DNA of 64,000 nt, taken from assembly GCA_000499405.2 (NCBI GenBank), contig HG738138.1:13889208-13953207 (forward strand), read 5' to 3'. The position numbers and the translations under genes were made by a program. The notes beneath the pieces are model-generated. The model ran no database searches and had not been told where the DNA came from. It was given only the letters and a program-made list of their open reading frames with translations. Of the stretch, positions 36,701 through 52,294 are shown in pieces. This DNA is from Onchocerca volvulus. Lineage: Eukaryota; Nematoda; Chromadorea; Rhabditida; Onchocercidae. Position 1 is the first letter of the stretch. The number at the start of each line of letters is the position of its first letter.

Positions 36701-39700
36701 GCAGAGTAATATTTTTGATTAATTTCATTTATTTCGATTATTCAGTTAATGTTATACACTTAATAAATATTTGGCTATCTCTAATATTTAATTTAAATAA
36801 ATAAATAGTTTTATGTAAAGAAATTTGCTGTAAGTTAAAAACGAATTTTTTGAATAAGAAACAAATTCCAAGTTGAAATCGTTTTTTGTTTTGTTTTGTT
36901 TTTCTTTTTTGGTCAAAAAACGATGATTAATCAAGCAATAAAGAAGAATTAATCGATCAACCATGTATTTTTTTATCGATAGAATTTCCAAATTATCAAT
37001 GCAATTATTTCTAAATTTTAATAATTCTTAAGTAATAATAATTTTATATAAGCCATACCAATAGTAGTGTATAAGCTGGCAGCATAATAAACACCACCCC
37101 AAATATTCCATTTCGATTCTTCCATTACTGGCCGTTTAATTTCAATTCCTAATTCACGCTCATACCGATTGAATATATCGCTGGCAAGCTTGATTTTATG
37201 ATTTTCGACTTCTGATGTGCTAAGACTATTATTTCGCTCATGTAATTCGTCCCTGCCAATTTCCCATATTTTCCTAAATTATTTATTTATTTTTCAATTT
37301 TTTATTTACTTTTTTGAAACAATTAATTGTATATTTTCTTACTTTAAAATGGAAATATTTGAGAATTTTGCGGTTTTAGAGTGAAACCATTTATAAATTT
37401 TAATATATTTTCAATCAATATAATTAGTTCTACTATAGTTTTTTTTTTTCTTTAATTTTTTCTTTTCTTTCTTACCATATTTGGTTGTTGTCTTATCAAA
37501 TTCAAACTAATTTTCTTAATCGGTTAATTAAGTTTTAGTGAAGTGAATGAATACATTTCCTAATTACTCCAAGTGAAGTAATTTATTATATTAGTCAATT
37601 TTACAATAAATAAGTATTTCCGGCTAATAAAAAATATAATGACTAAGTACTTGTTTTCCTATTTTAACTTTAAAATGAATTTAAAATGAAGATTTTGCTT
37701 AAATTCAAAGTCCATACAATAGCATATTTTAGTAAAACTTATTATTAAATGATTGTAAATATATACTTGAAAATTTTTATTTGATACGTTTTACGTCTTT
37801 CATAGAGGTCCAATTCGTGTCTATATTTCATCAGAATTTCACTTTTATCGTAGTTACCTAAAAAAAAAAAATAAGAAAACCAAGTTAAAAAAGAAAATAA
37901 TATTATTTTCAAGTTTAAAACAATTTTCAGGTAATTGAATATATATAACATACGATACCTACAACTGTTATTTCAATAGCAAATTTTGAAATTTAAGAAC
38001 GAATTTAGCCACATCAAAGTTTAACAAATCAAAAGTCAAAAATTTGACTGAAAATTTGATTAAAATAAAAAATTTTTAATTATATATTACCTTCGATGGC
38101 ACTAAAAACAATACCACCAGTAAAAGAATATGCAAAAAGTATAATAAGCCAAATTATATTTCGCCATATTGTTCGGCCACCGGTTGCCTTTTCAACTTTT
38201 GCTTGCTTTGATAGTTCCATTTTCTGCTTGGCATGGTTTATCTTCAAAGTGATAACAGATATATTTGATATGAATTTAAAATATTTATCAAATAGATGAA
38301 TTATTGTAAATTTCAAATTTATTAGAAGATGAGTCAATAGTATTTGCTTTTTTTTTTTTTTTTTTTTTTTACAACAACATTTCGCTAATTATTTTTTTTT
38401 TCTTGTAATTTGATTTCTTCCCAATTTATTTTACCAATCATCGTTTTTGCAAATTTTGTCTTTCAATGATAAAATTGATTTAAAATTTCATGTCTTTTTT
38501 CACAGTTTATTAAAAAAATGTATTCATGTGTTTTGTGATTTGCCATCTTGTCATCTTTTTTATTTTAAGTCTGCTCTTAGCTCCTCATATTTTATTTTCA
38601 TATTTACTTTGTTGTATTTATGTCATCATTTCTGCAAAATGGTTAAATTTCCGAAAAAAAAAAAAATTTGCAAAATGCTTTGTCATAAATTTGTGCCAAA
38701 TGAGTCTTTTTTCTTCCTATGCTTACTGATGAAGAAAATTTTTATAAAAGTGGGAAATAACTTATTTTAAAATAATTGTAATGCATAGTACAATATTTTT
38801 ATATATGTCAGTTTCAATTTAAGAAAATGTAATCATAAACAATCAATGATTCATATTTTAAAATATAATTTAAAAACAATTTTTCATCCATGGAAAATTA
38901 TAACATAATCTTTCCGCTTTTCTTTTCTTTTCTTTAATTTGAACAAATTTGATCGACAATATTCCATCTTTTGTTCATCAAATAGTTTTAATTTAAAATT
39001 TCAAAGACTTCCGAATGGGAGAAAAGTTCAAACCTAGCGAAAGAATTCTGGGAACTTATATTTCATCACTTTAAAGTGATCGTTAAATGTCAGCATATAT
39101 CATACACTTCTGTTTAGTTAATACTAATTTCGTTTCTTTTGATTTATCCGATGATTTTCATTGCAATTTAGACCAATATTAGATATTTTATTTAAAAAAG
39201 CCAATGTTATCTTATTTTTTAAATCTATGCATTTCAATTGATGGTTTTTCTGAATTTTATTTTAATGAATATTTGAACATTTTGATTGAATTGCTATCGT
39301 CATCAAAGATTTTGTTTCAGCGGCAATTTATTTTACTCAATATTAAACTGTTTTTAATTTCTGAAAACCAAAATAAACACTCTAAAATATGATTAAATAT
39401 TTGTGAAATTAATATGTTAATGGAAATAAGACTATATTCAATTATTAGTTTGTTCAAAATGGTTTTATGGGGAATTTTCACATAAAATTTTTTAATAGTA
39501 ATAAGGGACTGAAATTTTAACTAAAATTTCATTTTGATGGCGACGATGAATTAAAAATACAGAGATATATTTATGGAAATAAAGAATTAAAATTACACCA
39601 AGGTTTGTACTATCCATGAATAATTATATTCTAATTGAAAATAATTAATCAGAAAAGTGACAACTATGGAATTACCAGTTTTTGTACAATAAATTTCATA

Positions 39701-41636
39701 ATTTGAAATAAATTAAGTTCTTTGTTTTGTAGTTCTGAACTTTTTGTTCTCTTGCATCGATAACAAAGATTCAAATTAACGTTAAATTCACTAATCAAAG
39801 CTCAATAACTATTTTTATGTATTGTTAACCAGATATGGAAATGTAAACTTTCTTATCTTAAATATAATTCGCAAAATCTACAAAATATTCAAAAATTTCG
39901 AAATATCAATTATAATCCGAAAAAAAAAAAAAAAAAAAAAAAAACTAAAAGTAGGATTTGTTCATTGGTCAATTAATCCTGTACTATTAACGCAAGAAAT
40001 CCTTTCACTTGGCTTATGTTATTATTAAGTTATACATTATCATTATATAATTATTTGCATAATTCAAATAATGAAATATTTCTTTTTTTAATTCCCATAA
40101 CCATTGATCATAAATTTTTGAAAACTCTAGCAAACTTAATTAATATTTTATTTTAAATGTTTACCTATGACTGTCAATAATTTTTAATATTTTCCACGCG
40201 TCGGCTATTTAAAGAGTTGTTTTCTATCCATTTACTTTCTAATTAATTAATTAATTAATTAAATGCGTCCAAAAACTATTATTTTCTACAAATTAGCCAA
40301 GAAAAAAAGATTTCTGCTATAGTTGATTCTATTCCTTTGCATAATTAAAGCTTTAATAAAATCTACTGATTAATAAGAGTGAATTTGCTTATCAAATATG
40401 TTGAATAATAGAGAATCAGAAAATTATCAATAATGTATCATTATCTCTAAAATTAATGCATTAAATAAATTCTCCAGTTTATTATTGCCTTTAGTCTATC
40501 AATTAACTAAACCTATTAATGACTACAACTAGTAGTTACAAAAATGCAAATATATTTAAAATATTGTTCAATTATTTTGAATCTTTCGCCATATCCATGT
40601 TATTTTATCATAGTGCGTTGTTTAAAGATTCCATGTTTGGAATAAATAATTAAGGAAATAAAAAATTCATCTTTTTTCTTTTCAAATAAATTCTGCAAGG
40701 AAATTTCTATAAATTATTTTAATAATAATCTTAAGAAATTATCATTTAACTATTTTCTATTGATTTTTCTCGAAAAAAAATTCATCAAATATTTCTTATA
40801 ATATATTTAAAAAAAAATGTTTGATTCCAATTAAAACTTCTTTCTTTTCTTCTTCTTCATCAAAAAAATAGCACAAAATTTTGCATAGCAAAAACTGGCA
40901 AAATATAAAATTTAATTTCTGGGATTTTGGATTTATTTGTTGTTTTATAATCATTATTAACAGAAAGAAAAGAAAAAACGAATGCATAAATTGAGCAAAG
41001 GCATTTAATTTTGACGTAGTGAGAAATTCGATGATGACAAACACTTTAATGAGTAGCAATAAATGATCAGTCTTTCTAGATCTTCATCTTTTTTTACACT
41101 TAATTACTTCAATTCCGCATGGTAAATTAGATTGGTATCTTTCAGTGATTTATTACTATCTTAAGTAACTTCATTTTCTTGCTCAAGTTATTCGATAATC
41201 AAGTTTCTTTTCACTTTTAAATTTAATGAAAATTGATAAAAGCATGCCTCGAATGTTCGTCGCCGTTTTCTTCGTCTTCGTCTTTTTTCATTCTGTATTG
41301 GTGAATCCATTACCATTGAACTGTCCTGAGGAAAATGAATTTTTCAACAATATTAGCTTTTCAATCATCCTAAATCTTCAAATATTATAAGAAATGATTG
41401 CTTTTTGTTGATTATAAATGTTACTTTTGAATTTTAATTTGTATTTTTTTTAAATTATATTTTTAATATGAAATCAATTGTACCTCACTAAACAGCAATG
41501 ATGGTCCCTTCCCATTGTTGAAAGTTTGTAGAATAGTTGTTGGCGTTTGTTCGGTGCCAATTAAACCTATCTTATCATCCGATATTTGATTTTTCCCGTG
41601 TGCAGCTTTACTTGGTATTGATTGTGTGAAATTCAT
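33768..41636 (-). CDS. Two-pore-domain (TWK) potassium channel
   Basis: Twelve minus-strand exons in phase: 41636-41484, 41325-41215, 38241-38091, 37857-37767, 37273-37059, 36670-36463, 36251-36149, 35823-35625, 35358-35255, 34741-34617, 34353-34243, 33981-33768; 594 residues. K2P channels dimerise to form background K+ channels in the plasma membrane. M1 is near residues 116-135 (IIWLIILFAYSFTGGIVF). A long extracellular loop precedes pore 1, TTIGYGN (Gly241-Asn244), then M2. M3 is LWIVISAFVV, and pore 2, TTIGLGD (Gly411-Asp414), is followed by M4 (LALTMIGLSVVGLCVSIVQ). Pore 2 has Leu where many K2P channels have Phe. The cytosolic tail (QYRIRQIDPDVATMTVIPDE) is conserved in nematode TWKs. 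Exon 2 carries an Arg/Lys cluster. Exons 1-2 are joined by phase only and are less certain; intron 2 is 3.0 kb. Confidence 0.9.
34973..35176 (+). pseudogene. CCHC zinc-knuckle ORF fragment inside a TWK intron
   Basis: In intron 9 of the TWK gene, on the opposite strand, an ATG starts MSNSDLDRCYKCNEKGHFAR, completing a C-x2-C-x4-H-x4-C knuckle. It is followed by a basic stretch and then unrelated sequence. The knuckle resembles CNBP-type nucleic-acid-binding proteins, which normally carry several. A 67-codon ORF with one knuckle suggests a truncated retrocopy or an exon of an unknown gene. Confidence 0.5.
38242..41214. other. Long TWK intron 2, AT-rich, no gene seen
   Basis: Contains homopolymer runs (T near 38347-38371, A near 39920-39942) and a short ATTA repeat near 40243-40262. 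Small open frames lack splice or codon support. Confidence 0.6.
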
Positions 41637-43082
41637 GTCGACTTTTATTTTATCACCTGTTGTTGGCAGTTTATATTATAAAATCGTGATATATGATTGA
41701 TCAATTAATCACTAAACAGTAATAGATTATATTGATAAGATAATATTTCGATAAAATATTTTGCAAAAAAGAAAAAATAGTAAAAAATGGCGATTAACTA
41801 ATTCTTATATTTTGCGTGTACATACATACATAAACGTTTTAATGAGTTAAGTAGTAATCGTTGAATTTATAACTGAAATAAGCATTTGGTTTTATAAACT
41901 TTCACAAATAAACTGAAAAAAAATTTTTTTTTTTTAAAGGTACAAATATTTTCAGTAAGCAAAAACTGCTGAACAATTGAACAAAGCGAAAAAGGAATGG
42001 TCACAGGTCAAAAGCAAATACATATTTGACATTCGAATGACCGAATAGAAATATCCTTTTTTCGCTATATTAAGCTATTTATTCATATTCGTGTTAATTT
42101 TTAAATTTAACTCTTAAATTTTGATGGCACAAAATTAATTACTAATAATGAAATGAAGAATGGAAAAGAAAAGGTAAAATTATAAGAAATAGAAAAAAAA
42201 AAGTGAAAGATTTTTCATTATTTCTCGTTAGTTAGTTAGCAAACATCTAATGAAACGATATTTCGAGAGCTAAGAATTGAAGTATTCAACTAATGAATGA
42301 TGACGTTTGCTTAGTTTACCGAACATTTGTTAAAATCAAGAAGGGAACAGCGAAGATCAGCTGATTTAAAGAGAGGGGGAAAGAGGGAAAGGAATTGAGA
42401 AGAAGGGGCAAGGAGAACAAGTGAAAATTTTAAAAAGTTTAGAGCTATAAGCACAACAGGTATTTAGCAACAAGTCAGCCGAAACTAAAGATTAAAGTGG
42501 TGGAAAAAATTATTGCTGAATATTTTTTTTTTTTTTTTGAAGTATTTTTCAAGACTAAACGTATGCATCTGTAGTATGTGTTCTAATAAAGTTTTTTGCA
42601 CCTTTTTTTTTATTAAGTAGATCAAAATTAAGAATGAGAGAAATTTTTCAAATGATTTGTATTTACATATATATTTAAAATAAGCATACTTTTCATAAAA
42701 TTTATATTATATTTTAGATTTTCAATTTATTGAAAAATTACGGGTGAGTTATAATTCGAGTAAATAATATATTTACAAGAAAAATCCTGTAAAACAAAAA
42801 TAATCCAAAGTTGAAACGAACAAATTTGGATAGTTTAATTAACCAGTGAATGGTATTTCATCATTTTATTTAATCATCTTAATTAATATGACTAGAAAAG
42901 TTTTGTTTCTGAAACAAATCGATATGCTTTTCATAATTTACGCGTAAATTAAATACTATTTTAACATATTTGCAAAATTATAATATCAAGATTGTTCATC
43001 GAAATTTGAAATATTTTTTGCATCGCATGTAAATTTTCAATTTGCAGTAGTATCAACTCAAATATTCTATAGAATAATACAT

Positions 43083-43127
<45 letters not shown>

Positions 43128-44808
43128 TTGCATGTAAAAAAGTATGGAAATGTGCAATAAAATGATTGCAGAATGCAATCAAATTAAGAAATAAAATTTA
43201 ATTTTTGATTTAATAAACCAGCAAGATAACAGAAAAATTGAATCAAAAATTATTGCAATAATTTGCGATAAATTTTATGACTGGAATGGAAGTTAAATTT
43301 GAATGAAAGAATTTATGAAAGAAAATTAAGGATTGATCTCATTATGCAAAATTTTTAACGTTTTCTCATATTGAGAAATGAATCCGTTATCTAATTTGTA
43401 ATCATTTAGCAGGGATGATTATGCACATCTGTTTGCTAATTTATAACAAAAAATGTGTTTCTCATGCAACAATCTTCTACATAGCATAAGAAAACTGTAA
43501 TTCACTTTTTTGTATTCTGCTGTTTAATGAAAACCACTCCCATTTCTTAATAAATATAAGCTTGTATTTCGCTTGCAAATTATTATTAATAAAATCTTTT
43601 TGCTGCCAACTTGCCCGACACGACAATCAATCCAAGGGATACCGCCACAACAAAAAATTTCCACCGCAGTATAGATAATAAGATGATAATTTTGTTTATT
43701 TTTGGAATTTTTTTCCTTTTTATAAAATTCAATGTTAATAAAATATTCACAAACTGATGCTTTGCATTTTGCGGGACGGAGTCAAAAAATTCAGTCCGCT
43801 CATGAGAGCGTGGTGCAGGGCGAAGTTAAAAAATTCCGCCACTCGCACACTTTTGGTTGTCACGGACGCAACACGTGAGGAAAAGTAAATACGTCTATAT
43901 AAAAATGATGGTCTATTCGAATACAAGGTTGTGTCAAAATTTGAAAACAATCGGTGAAGAATTTGCGAAGTTCCGTGAGGGGTAACAGGTAGCATTTATA
44001 TTTTTATTCATATGGATAGAAGATAAATTAACTGCTGATAACTGATAAAATATTCCACAAAGAATATGATTCGTTCATATAAAAAATGGAAAAAGAAGAG
44101 AAAAAAGTATTAAATTAATTTTTCTATAAGAGAAAATGAAAAAACAATTTTTTTTTATAAAAACAATTTGCATAATATCAAATAATTTGTAGTATTTTGA
44201 AAAATATTCGCAGCAACAAAGTTTTTAAATCATATATTCTAAACATTTCTTTTATCCAAATTGTTTAAATTATTTTGCTAATTTCTTGTTTCAAATTTCG
44301 AAACCTTTTCATATTTTCAGTATTTCTTTAATTAATTAAGTTTTTTTTTATGGTATTTTTATATTATACATGTCCAAAAAATAAATTGTATTTGTTGAAC
44401 TTTTTTTCTTTCTTGTTACTGGTCTTAATGTTAATTTTTCCTCTCATTATCTTAAATTTTTGTTGCTTTCGTTTTTTAAGTTTTAAAGTTGGTTTCCATT
44501 TCTTTCATTATGTTCTTTTTTCTTTGTTTTCCAATCACATCGCAACGATTTTGGTAAAAATACCGATGAATCTTGTGTCATGTATTTTTGAAGAAGTTAG
44601 TAAAAATATTTCCATTATATATACATTTATGTTTATGAAATTCAAATTAAAATACTTGTAATGTTTTTTATATATGTTTGTACTTTATATTCATTATTAA
44701 ATTATTGATATTTCATGTCATTATACATACATTATATTATTGTTTTAACATTTCAGTGAGATTTCACAATTCATCTGAATACCATTAACTTTTGGTATTT
44801 CTGTAATA
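41637..44808. other. Intergenic AT-rich region
   Basis: Between the TWK 5' end and the SRA-like 3' end. It holds a run of more than 30 A (about 43086-43119) and a Helitron-end copy (listed separately). An open frame at 44350-44661 is T-rich and hydrophobic and is probably non-coding. Confidence 0.6.
43745..44010 (+). mobile_element. Helitron-end-like non-autonomous fragment
   Basis: About 43880-44010 repeats the block found at both ends of the 12.5-14.6 kb Helitron relic: CTATTCGAATACAAGGTTGT, then GTCAAAATTTGAAAACAATCGG, then TTTATATTTTTATTCATAT. The preceding 43745-43870 is unusually GC-rich for the window, with two similar GGANTTNTTTNACTNCG-type stretches. Probably a short Helitron derivative. 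Confidence 0.6.
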
Positions 44809-47097
44809 TCATTTGTGTTGAACCTCTTTTTCCCATATTTGCTGAATGATTTCGATGTGTTGTCGATTTGATAAAGGTCGGTTCATTGGTTCTTCTCCTA
44901 CTTTATTTGTCGTAATGCATCCAAAATGTAATAACCAGTTGATGATCTTATCATGCAGGTAATCCACTCTGATGATGAACAAAATAGGTAAGCAATTGAT
45001 AAATATTGCAATTGCAAGACTTGTGATTTCCTATAATTACAAAATTACATCATGACACAGTGGCAGAATTTTCATCGTAACTAAAAACGTAAAAAAAGAG
45101 CTGAAACTGGTTATACCAGAAAATAGCATTCATTACTTATCAGACTTATTTTTTGCGACCCATCAAAGGCCTGATAATTGTTTTGATAAAGAGATAGCTG
45201 TCGTACCAAAAAAAACCATTGTCCACAATGCGAGACATCATAATCTTCTATGTTTCATCACAGATATTGAATATTTTATGAATCATGTGGTAGAAACAGC
45301 ACTTTACTTTTAAATATAATTTCCACTAATTATTTACTTTGAAGATTGCAAAATGCAGTAGATGGGCCGGAGACAAATTTGTCAGAACCACTAATCCTGA
45401 CAGATTGAGAAAAGCACTTATGATATACATTATGGTTGCTATAAACATCGTTTTCGATGTTTTCATATTTTCGCGGATTTGATAACGTGATGATAACGTG
45501 TCCATCGGTGCTTGTAAACGAAGTCTAAATTAAAAAGCACTTCAATAACGCACGCTATAATGAAGTAAAGACAAAAAAAAAATTTTCAGTTTATGAATGC
45601 CGATTCATACAAATTTGGGAAGAAACGGATTTGTTATTTGACGTTGCACCCATATCCTTCGTATCTTTGATTCGGTGATAGCAAAAGTTTCACTTCCGCA
45701 AGAATAACTTTTTCCATTAGAAAGCATATTCTAACATCATTTTTCTCTTGCTGATGATGCGTGTTATGAGAAGTAGAAAGAATAAGCCAATCAATAATGG
45801 TATTTCCAATATCAACTTTAAATAAGGGATAGCATTGCTAGTAATCGATGAACAATAACTTTTGTAAGTATTTTGGCTTCGATAAAATGTCAACACGATA
45901 TGATTGATGGTCAGTGCTAGTTCAATCCACTGAAAAATAAATTTTTTAAATTCAATTCATTGCCTTTCCAGGTATTGGATAATTAAAGCTTATTGTTCTC
46001 TAACATTACATTTTTTACTATTTATTGGAGTATGATCCACCTTTGTTCATTAGCCTATTTCATAAATGAATGTCATCTCACAAACCATCAAATTTATATA
46101 ATTCAATGAATTAAATGAGCTTCGTTTAAATTAAAAGTTAAAATTCTGTAAATTCCAATGTGAACATTTGGAAATTGACCGTCAAAGGTAGAAAAGCAAG
46201 CGCAATTGGATAGTTCCATTTTTCATAACGTTGGTAGCAGCACATAGCAATAAATCGTTCAATTGTAACTGCAAGGAATGCATATCGAAGGCATTTCAGA
46301 GGCGCTTTTCCAAAACTACTCAAAATTGAGCATTTAACAGATTCTTCCAAGAAAGAACAATGATCCTAAAATTGCAAATGATAAGAACTGATATAACTGA
46401 TATTATTTACTGTCATATTACTTAATTGCTGGTGAAACTTAATGAAATTTGTTCATAAAAGCAAATACAATTTCAAAACAATTGCGGTATCAAACATAAA
46501 AGCAAAATTTGATTCTTTGATTGTAATATGTCGAGATAAAGGCAACCTGATATGCCATCATGCGGTATATAAAAGTGGACGATCTGAAAACGATTAAAAA
46601 CGATCGAAGAAGCAATAAAGCCAATAAATTTGCCAAGAATATTCTCAAATTTATATGGAATATCTGAAAAAACAAAAGTATCACAAATTCAAAACATAAC
46701 GCGTCTAAGTTCTTTTCTTACGATATAAAATCAATTGGTGATAAAATTCAGTTTTCAAATTATTATAAATTCAATCTGACAATAGATTGGTTGAAATTTA
46801 TCAAATTATAGCCGAATTATAACTAATCGAATGAGGAAGGAGGACAATTTAGCATATGTAAAAGCTTTGTCTAAAAATTCAAACCGATTCTTTGAATCAG
46901 AATCGAATCAATTACTATTTGAAATAGACTTTTTAATAAAACTTGACCTTTTTGATGAATATATTAATAGAAACATAAAGGATAAGAATGACTCCCGTAA
47001 CACTGAGAATGAGGAAAGAAAACTGAATCGATTGGAAAGAAATATTCGTTTGCAAATGATATGCTTCAGCACAAAGTTCTTCAATTGTTCTATTCAT
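44809..47097 (-). CDS. SRA-class serpentine chemoreceptor-like GPCR
   Basis: Six minus-strand exons in phase: 47097-46948, 46663-46547, 46365-46180, 45929-45736, 45524-45338, 45030-44809; 351 residues, close to the usual 330-340 of SRA/SRAB receptors. Seven hydrophobic segments are visible: TM1 FSFLILSVTGVILILYV; TM2 near IFLANLLALLLL; TM3 CLRYAFLAVTIERFIAMCCY with the E-R-x(2)-A motif; TM4 PIALAFLPLT; TM5 IPLLIGLFFLLLI; TM6 near FIATIMYIISAF, preceded by LSSRYQIRENMKTSKTM, a hallmark of the SRA group; TM7 SLAIAIFINCLPILFII. The ATG sits three bases after TTTCCTGCAG, a strong trans-splice acceptor. The ligand is unknown; a role in sensory neurons is family-based inference. Exon 4 uses donor GTTAGA, required by phase. 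Confidence 0.9.
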
Positions 47098-47333
47098 TTC
47101 CTGCAGGAAAAGAAATAAAAAAACAAAAAAGTATGTCTTAATCAAACGAGAAAATTTGGAACATCGAAAGACATAGAATCGCACGAGGAAGATATTCGCA
47201 GTGCAATAGATTGACTTTCGGATTCTGAAGTAGTCAGGAATGAAGTATTATATGCGTAGTAGACAATATAAGTTTAAACAAATAAATTGATGGTTGAATC
47301 TTTTGGAAAATATTTTTGAAGTGTAGCGCTTTT

Positions 47334-47612
47334 ATGAAATTATTGTCATATATGCAAAATTGGTATGAATATTTGGATGATTTTGAAAAGACTGTGAAAG
47401 GATGTAGTAGTCATATGTCAAAATTAAATCTCAAATTTTTAAAGCAAATACATTATCACGGCGATGAACTGCTTAAAATGGCAGTTACTTATTCAATGTT
47501 GTTTTTGAGTATTATTGATCATATAAACAAATGCGACAATTTGAATTTATTTCTACGAAAGAAACATGACAAACTAATCACAGCAACTATCAAATTAAAA
47601 CTTGATTTTTAA
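47334..47612 (+). CDS. Small helical ORF of unknown function
   Basis: From ATG 47334 the frame runs 92 residues to TAA, with coding-like, helical, Lys-rich composition (NWYEYLDDFEKTVKGCSSHM; FLRKKHDKLITATIKLK). It is divergent from the SRA-like gene, with about 240 bases between starts. An exon-like open stretch at about 48391-48549, preceded by GCATTTATGCAG (SAEVLISDFLRVKKIFLEAL), may belong with it, but no phase-consistent junction was found. No family was recognised. Confidence 0.3.
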   Translation: MKLLSYMQNWYEYLDDFEKTVKGCSSHMSKLNLKFLKQIHYHGDELLKMAVTYSMLFLSIIDHINKCDNLNLFLRKKHDKLITATIKLKLDF

Positions 47613-47739
47613 TAAATATAAGATAAAAACTGCCCGGGTAATGCTCTTTCTAGATGGTTGCCACAGAAACATGAGTTTTTAGCGCCGTTTAACTTTGTGA
47701 TAAGAGCGTTAAAATCTCATCACCGATATCAAATTAGAC

Positions 47740-47931
47740 ATGTCAATTCCAATAAGAATTAAGGTGGGGAATAATTTTGACTTTATTTATCGATCTATAA
47801 GAATTTATTCACGCATTATATTAATTGCGATTATTTTATATATATTTGTTTATGGAAAATGGTCACAATTTCTCAGCGAAGACTATTCAACGCCCTTTTT
47901 AGCTGATAAAAAAAGCAATATTATTTGCTAA
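47740..47931 (+). CDS. Small single-pass membrane ORF
   Basis: ATG to TAA, 63 residues, with one strong hydrophobic helix (IILIAIILYIFVYG) between basic and acidic flanks. It starts two bases after AAATTAG, a weak acceptor. The topology resembles small mitochondrial or ER single-pass proteins, but no family is recognised and chance cannot be excluded. Confidence 0.3.
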   Translation: MSIPIRIKVGNNFDFIYRSIRIYSRIILIAIILYIFVYGKWSQFLSEDYSTPFLADKKSNIIC

Positions 47932-48549
47932 ATTCCCGCCTGCATATACTCAGTTTTTGCAATAAAGTCAACTTTATTGAGAAATAGTAATTGAATTTTG
48001 CATAAATTTAATTGCAAATTCCTTTCATTTATAAAATAATTTTCACTGTTGCCTAACAACAGAATCTTTAGAAGGAATTACTTCCCAAAGTTATTGGCAA
48101 TTGTGACTTCAAATAAAATTCGAGTCATTCCGGTTCATTTGAAATCTGGGCTTACTGAAGATGTACGATTTCCACATGGAATTTCAAGAATTATTGAATT
48201 TTCAGTATGAAGTTCTTTGTGTTGGAGAAGCACGAGCAAAATTATTTCAGACAATTTATATAAATTGTTTTCTCTTAGTAGGGCATGTAATTTTCGCAGA
48301 CATATAATTTGTGATCGATAATGAAATAATTACAGTATTTTCACTTGTTTATGTGTGTTCAAACGAAACTTCACTATTCTTTTTCGCATTTATGCAGGAA
48401 ATATGCAACAGAGCGCAGAAGTTTTGATTTCTGACTTTCTGCGAGTCAAAAAAATATTTTTAGAAGCATTAATAAACTTCTGTGTTGCATTAGAAACTAG
48501 TGAATTAGAAATCCACTGGAACTTTTCATTGGCAATTATGAAATCTTAG

Positions 48550-51709
<3,160 letters not shown>

Positions 51710-51820
51710 ATGAGATCATTGATGATATTGGTTCTATTATCGATAATCAGTCTTTCAATGGCGCCTTTAGTTACTTCAGAAATCGACAAAACTAAGATCA
51801 AATATTTCGGTTTTATCTGA
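51710..51820 (+). CDS. Very small secreted peptide precursor candidate
   Basis: ATG eight bases after TTATTTCAG (spliced-leader-type acceptor) opens 36 codons to TGA. The translation starts MRSLMILVLLSIISLSMAPL, an almost ideal signal peptide, and leaves a short mature part, EIDKTKIKYFGFI. There is no dibasic site or C-terminal Gly for amidation. Alternatively this is exon 1 of a longer gene, with donor TTCG|GTTTTA. Too short for homology judgement. Confidence 0.4.
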   Translation: MRSLMILVLLSIISLSMAPLVTSEIDKTKIKYFGFI

Positions 51821-52233
51821 AATTTGTCTGATTAAGTGATTGATGACCTATCTTAAAGTAAATCCACCATTGATTTCAAAGTAATTACGACATTATGGTG
51901 ATAAAAATATCAGGCATTTTCCTAATTAAAATTAGAAGATGAAGGACTTAAATAAAAGATCCAATCATCGAATTTATGCGGGAAATATTGAAAATCATCT
52001 TATCATAGCTGAATGGAAGGAAGCGCTTTCCCCATGAATAGTTACTGATATAACGATGCATTCAATAATGAGTTGAATTTTTATGCAGTGGAAGTTTCTT
52101 TTATTTTAAGAAGCAGAGACTTCCCTATCAATTACCTAAGGAACGTTTCTATTACACCGACGGACATTACCGAATTTTGAATAGAAATTTTAGTTAGATT
52201 GATTCATTTCAAAACTTTTTTATTCGTTTTATT

Positions 52234-52294
52234 GATATTATGCATCAGTTGATCCATAGCGATTCATCCCCTCGATTAATTGATGCATAATATC
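52234..52294. repeat. Imperfect ~21-bp inverted repeat
   Basis: GATATTATGCATCA at 52234-52247 pairs perfectly with TGATGCATAATATC at 52281-52294. Pairing extends imperfectly to about 52254 and 52274. Located just before the BEL/Pao relic. Confidence 0.8.

Noticed and set aside
41244..41390. Plus-strand signal-peptide-like ORF (MFVAVFFVFVFFHSVLV)
   Set aside because: It is antisense to the Arg/Lys codons of TWK exon 2, which has good splice sites and in-phase joining; the hydrophobic run is a complement artefact.
44350..44661. 103-codon hydrophobic plus-strand ORF
   Set aside because: Extremely T-rich (Phe/Leu/Ile), with no splice or trans-splice signal; low-complexity opening.
46831..47118. 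Plus-strand 95-codon ORF
   Set aside because: Overlaps exon 1 of the SRA-like GPCR on the other strand, which has a full phase-consistent model and a trans-splice site.
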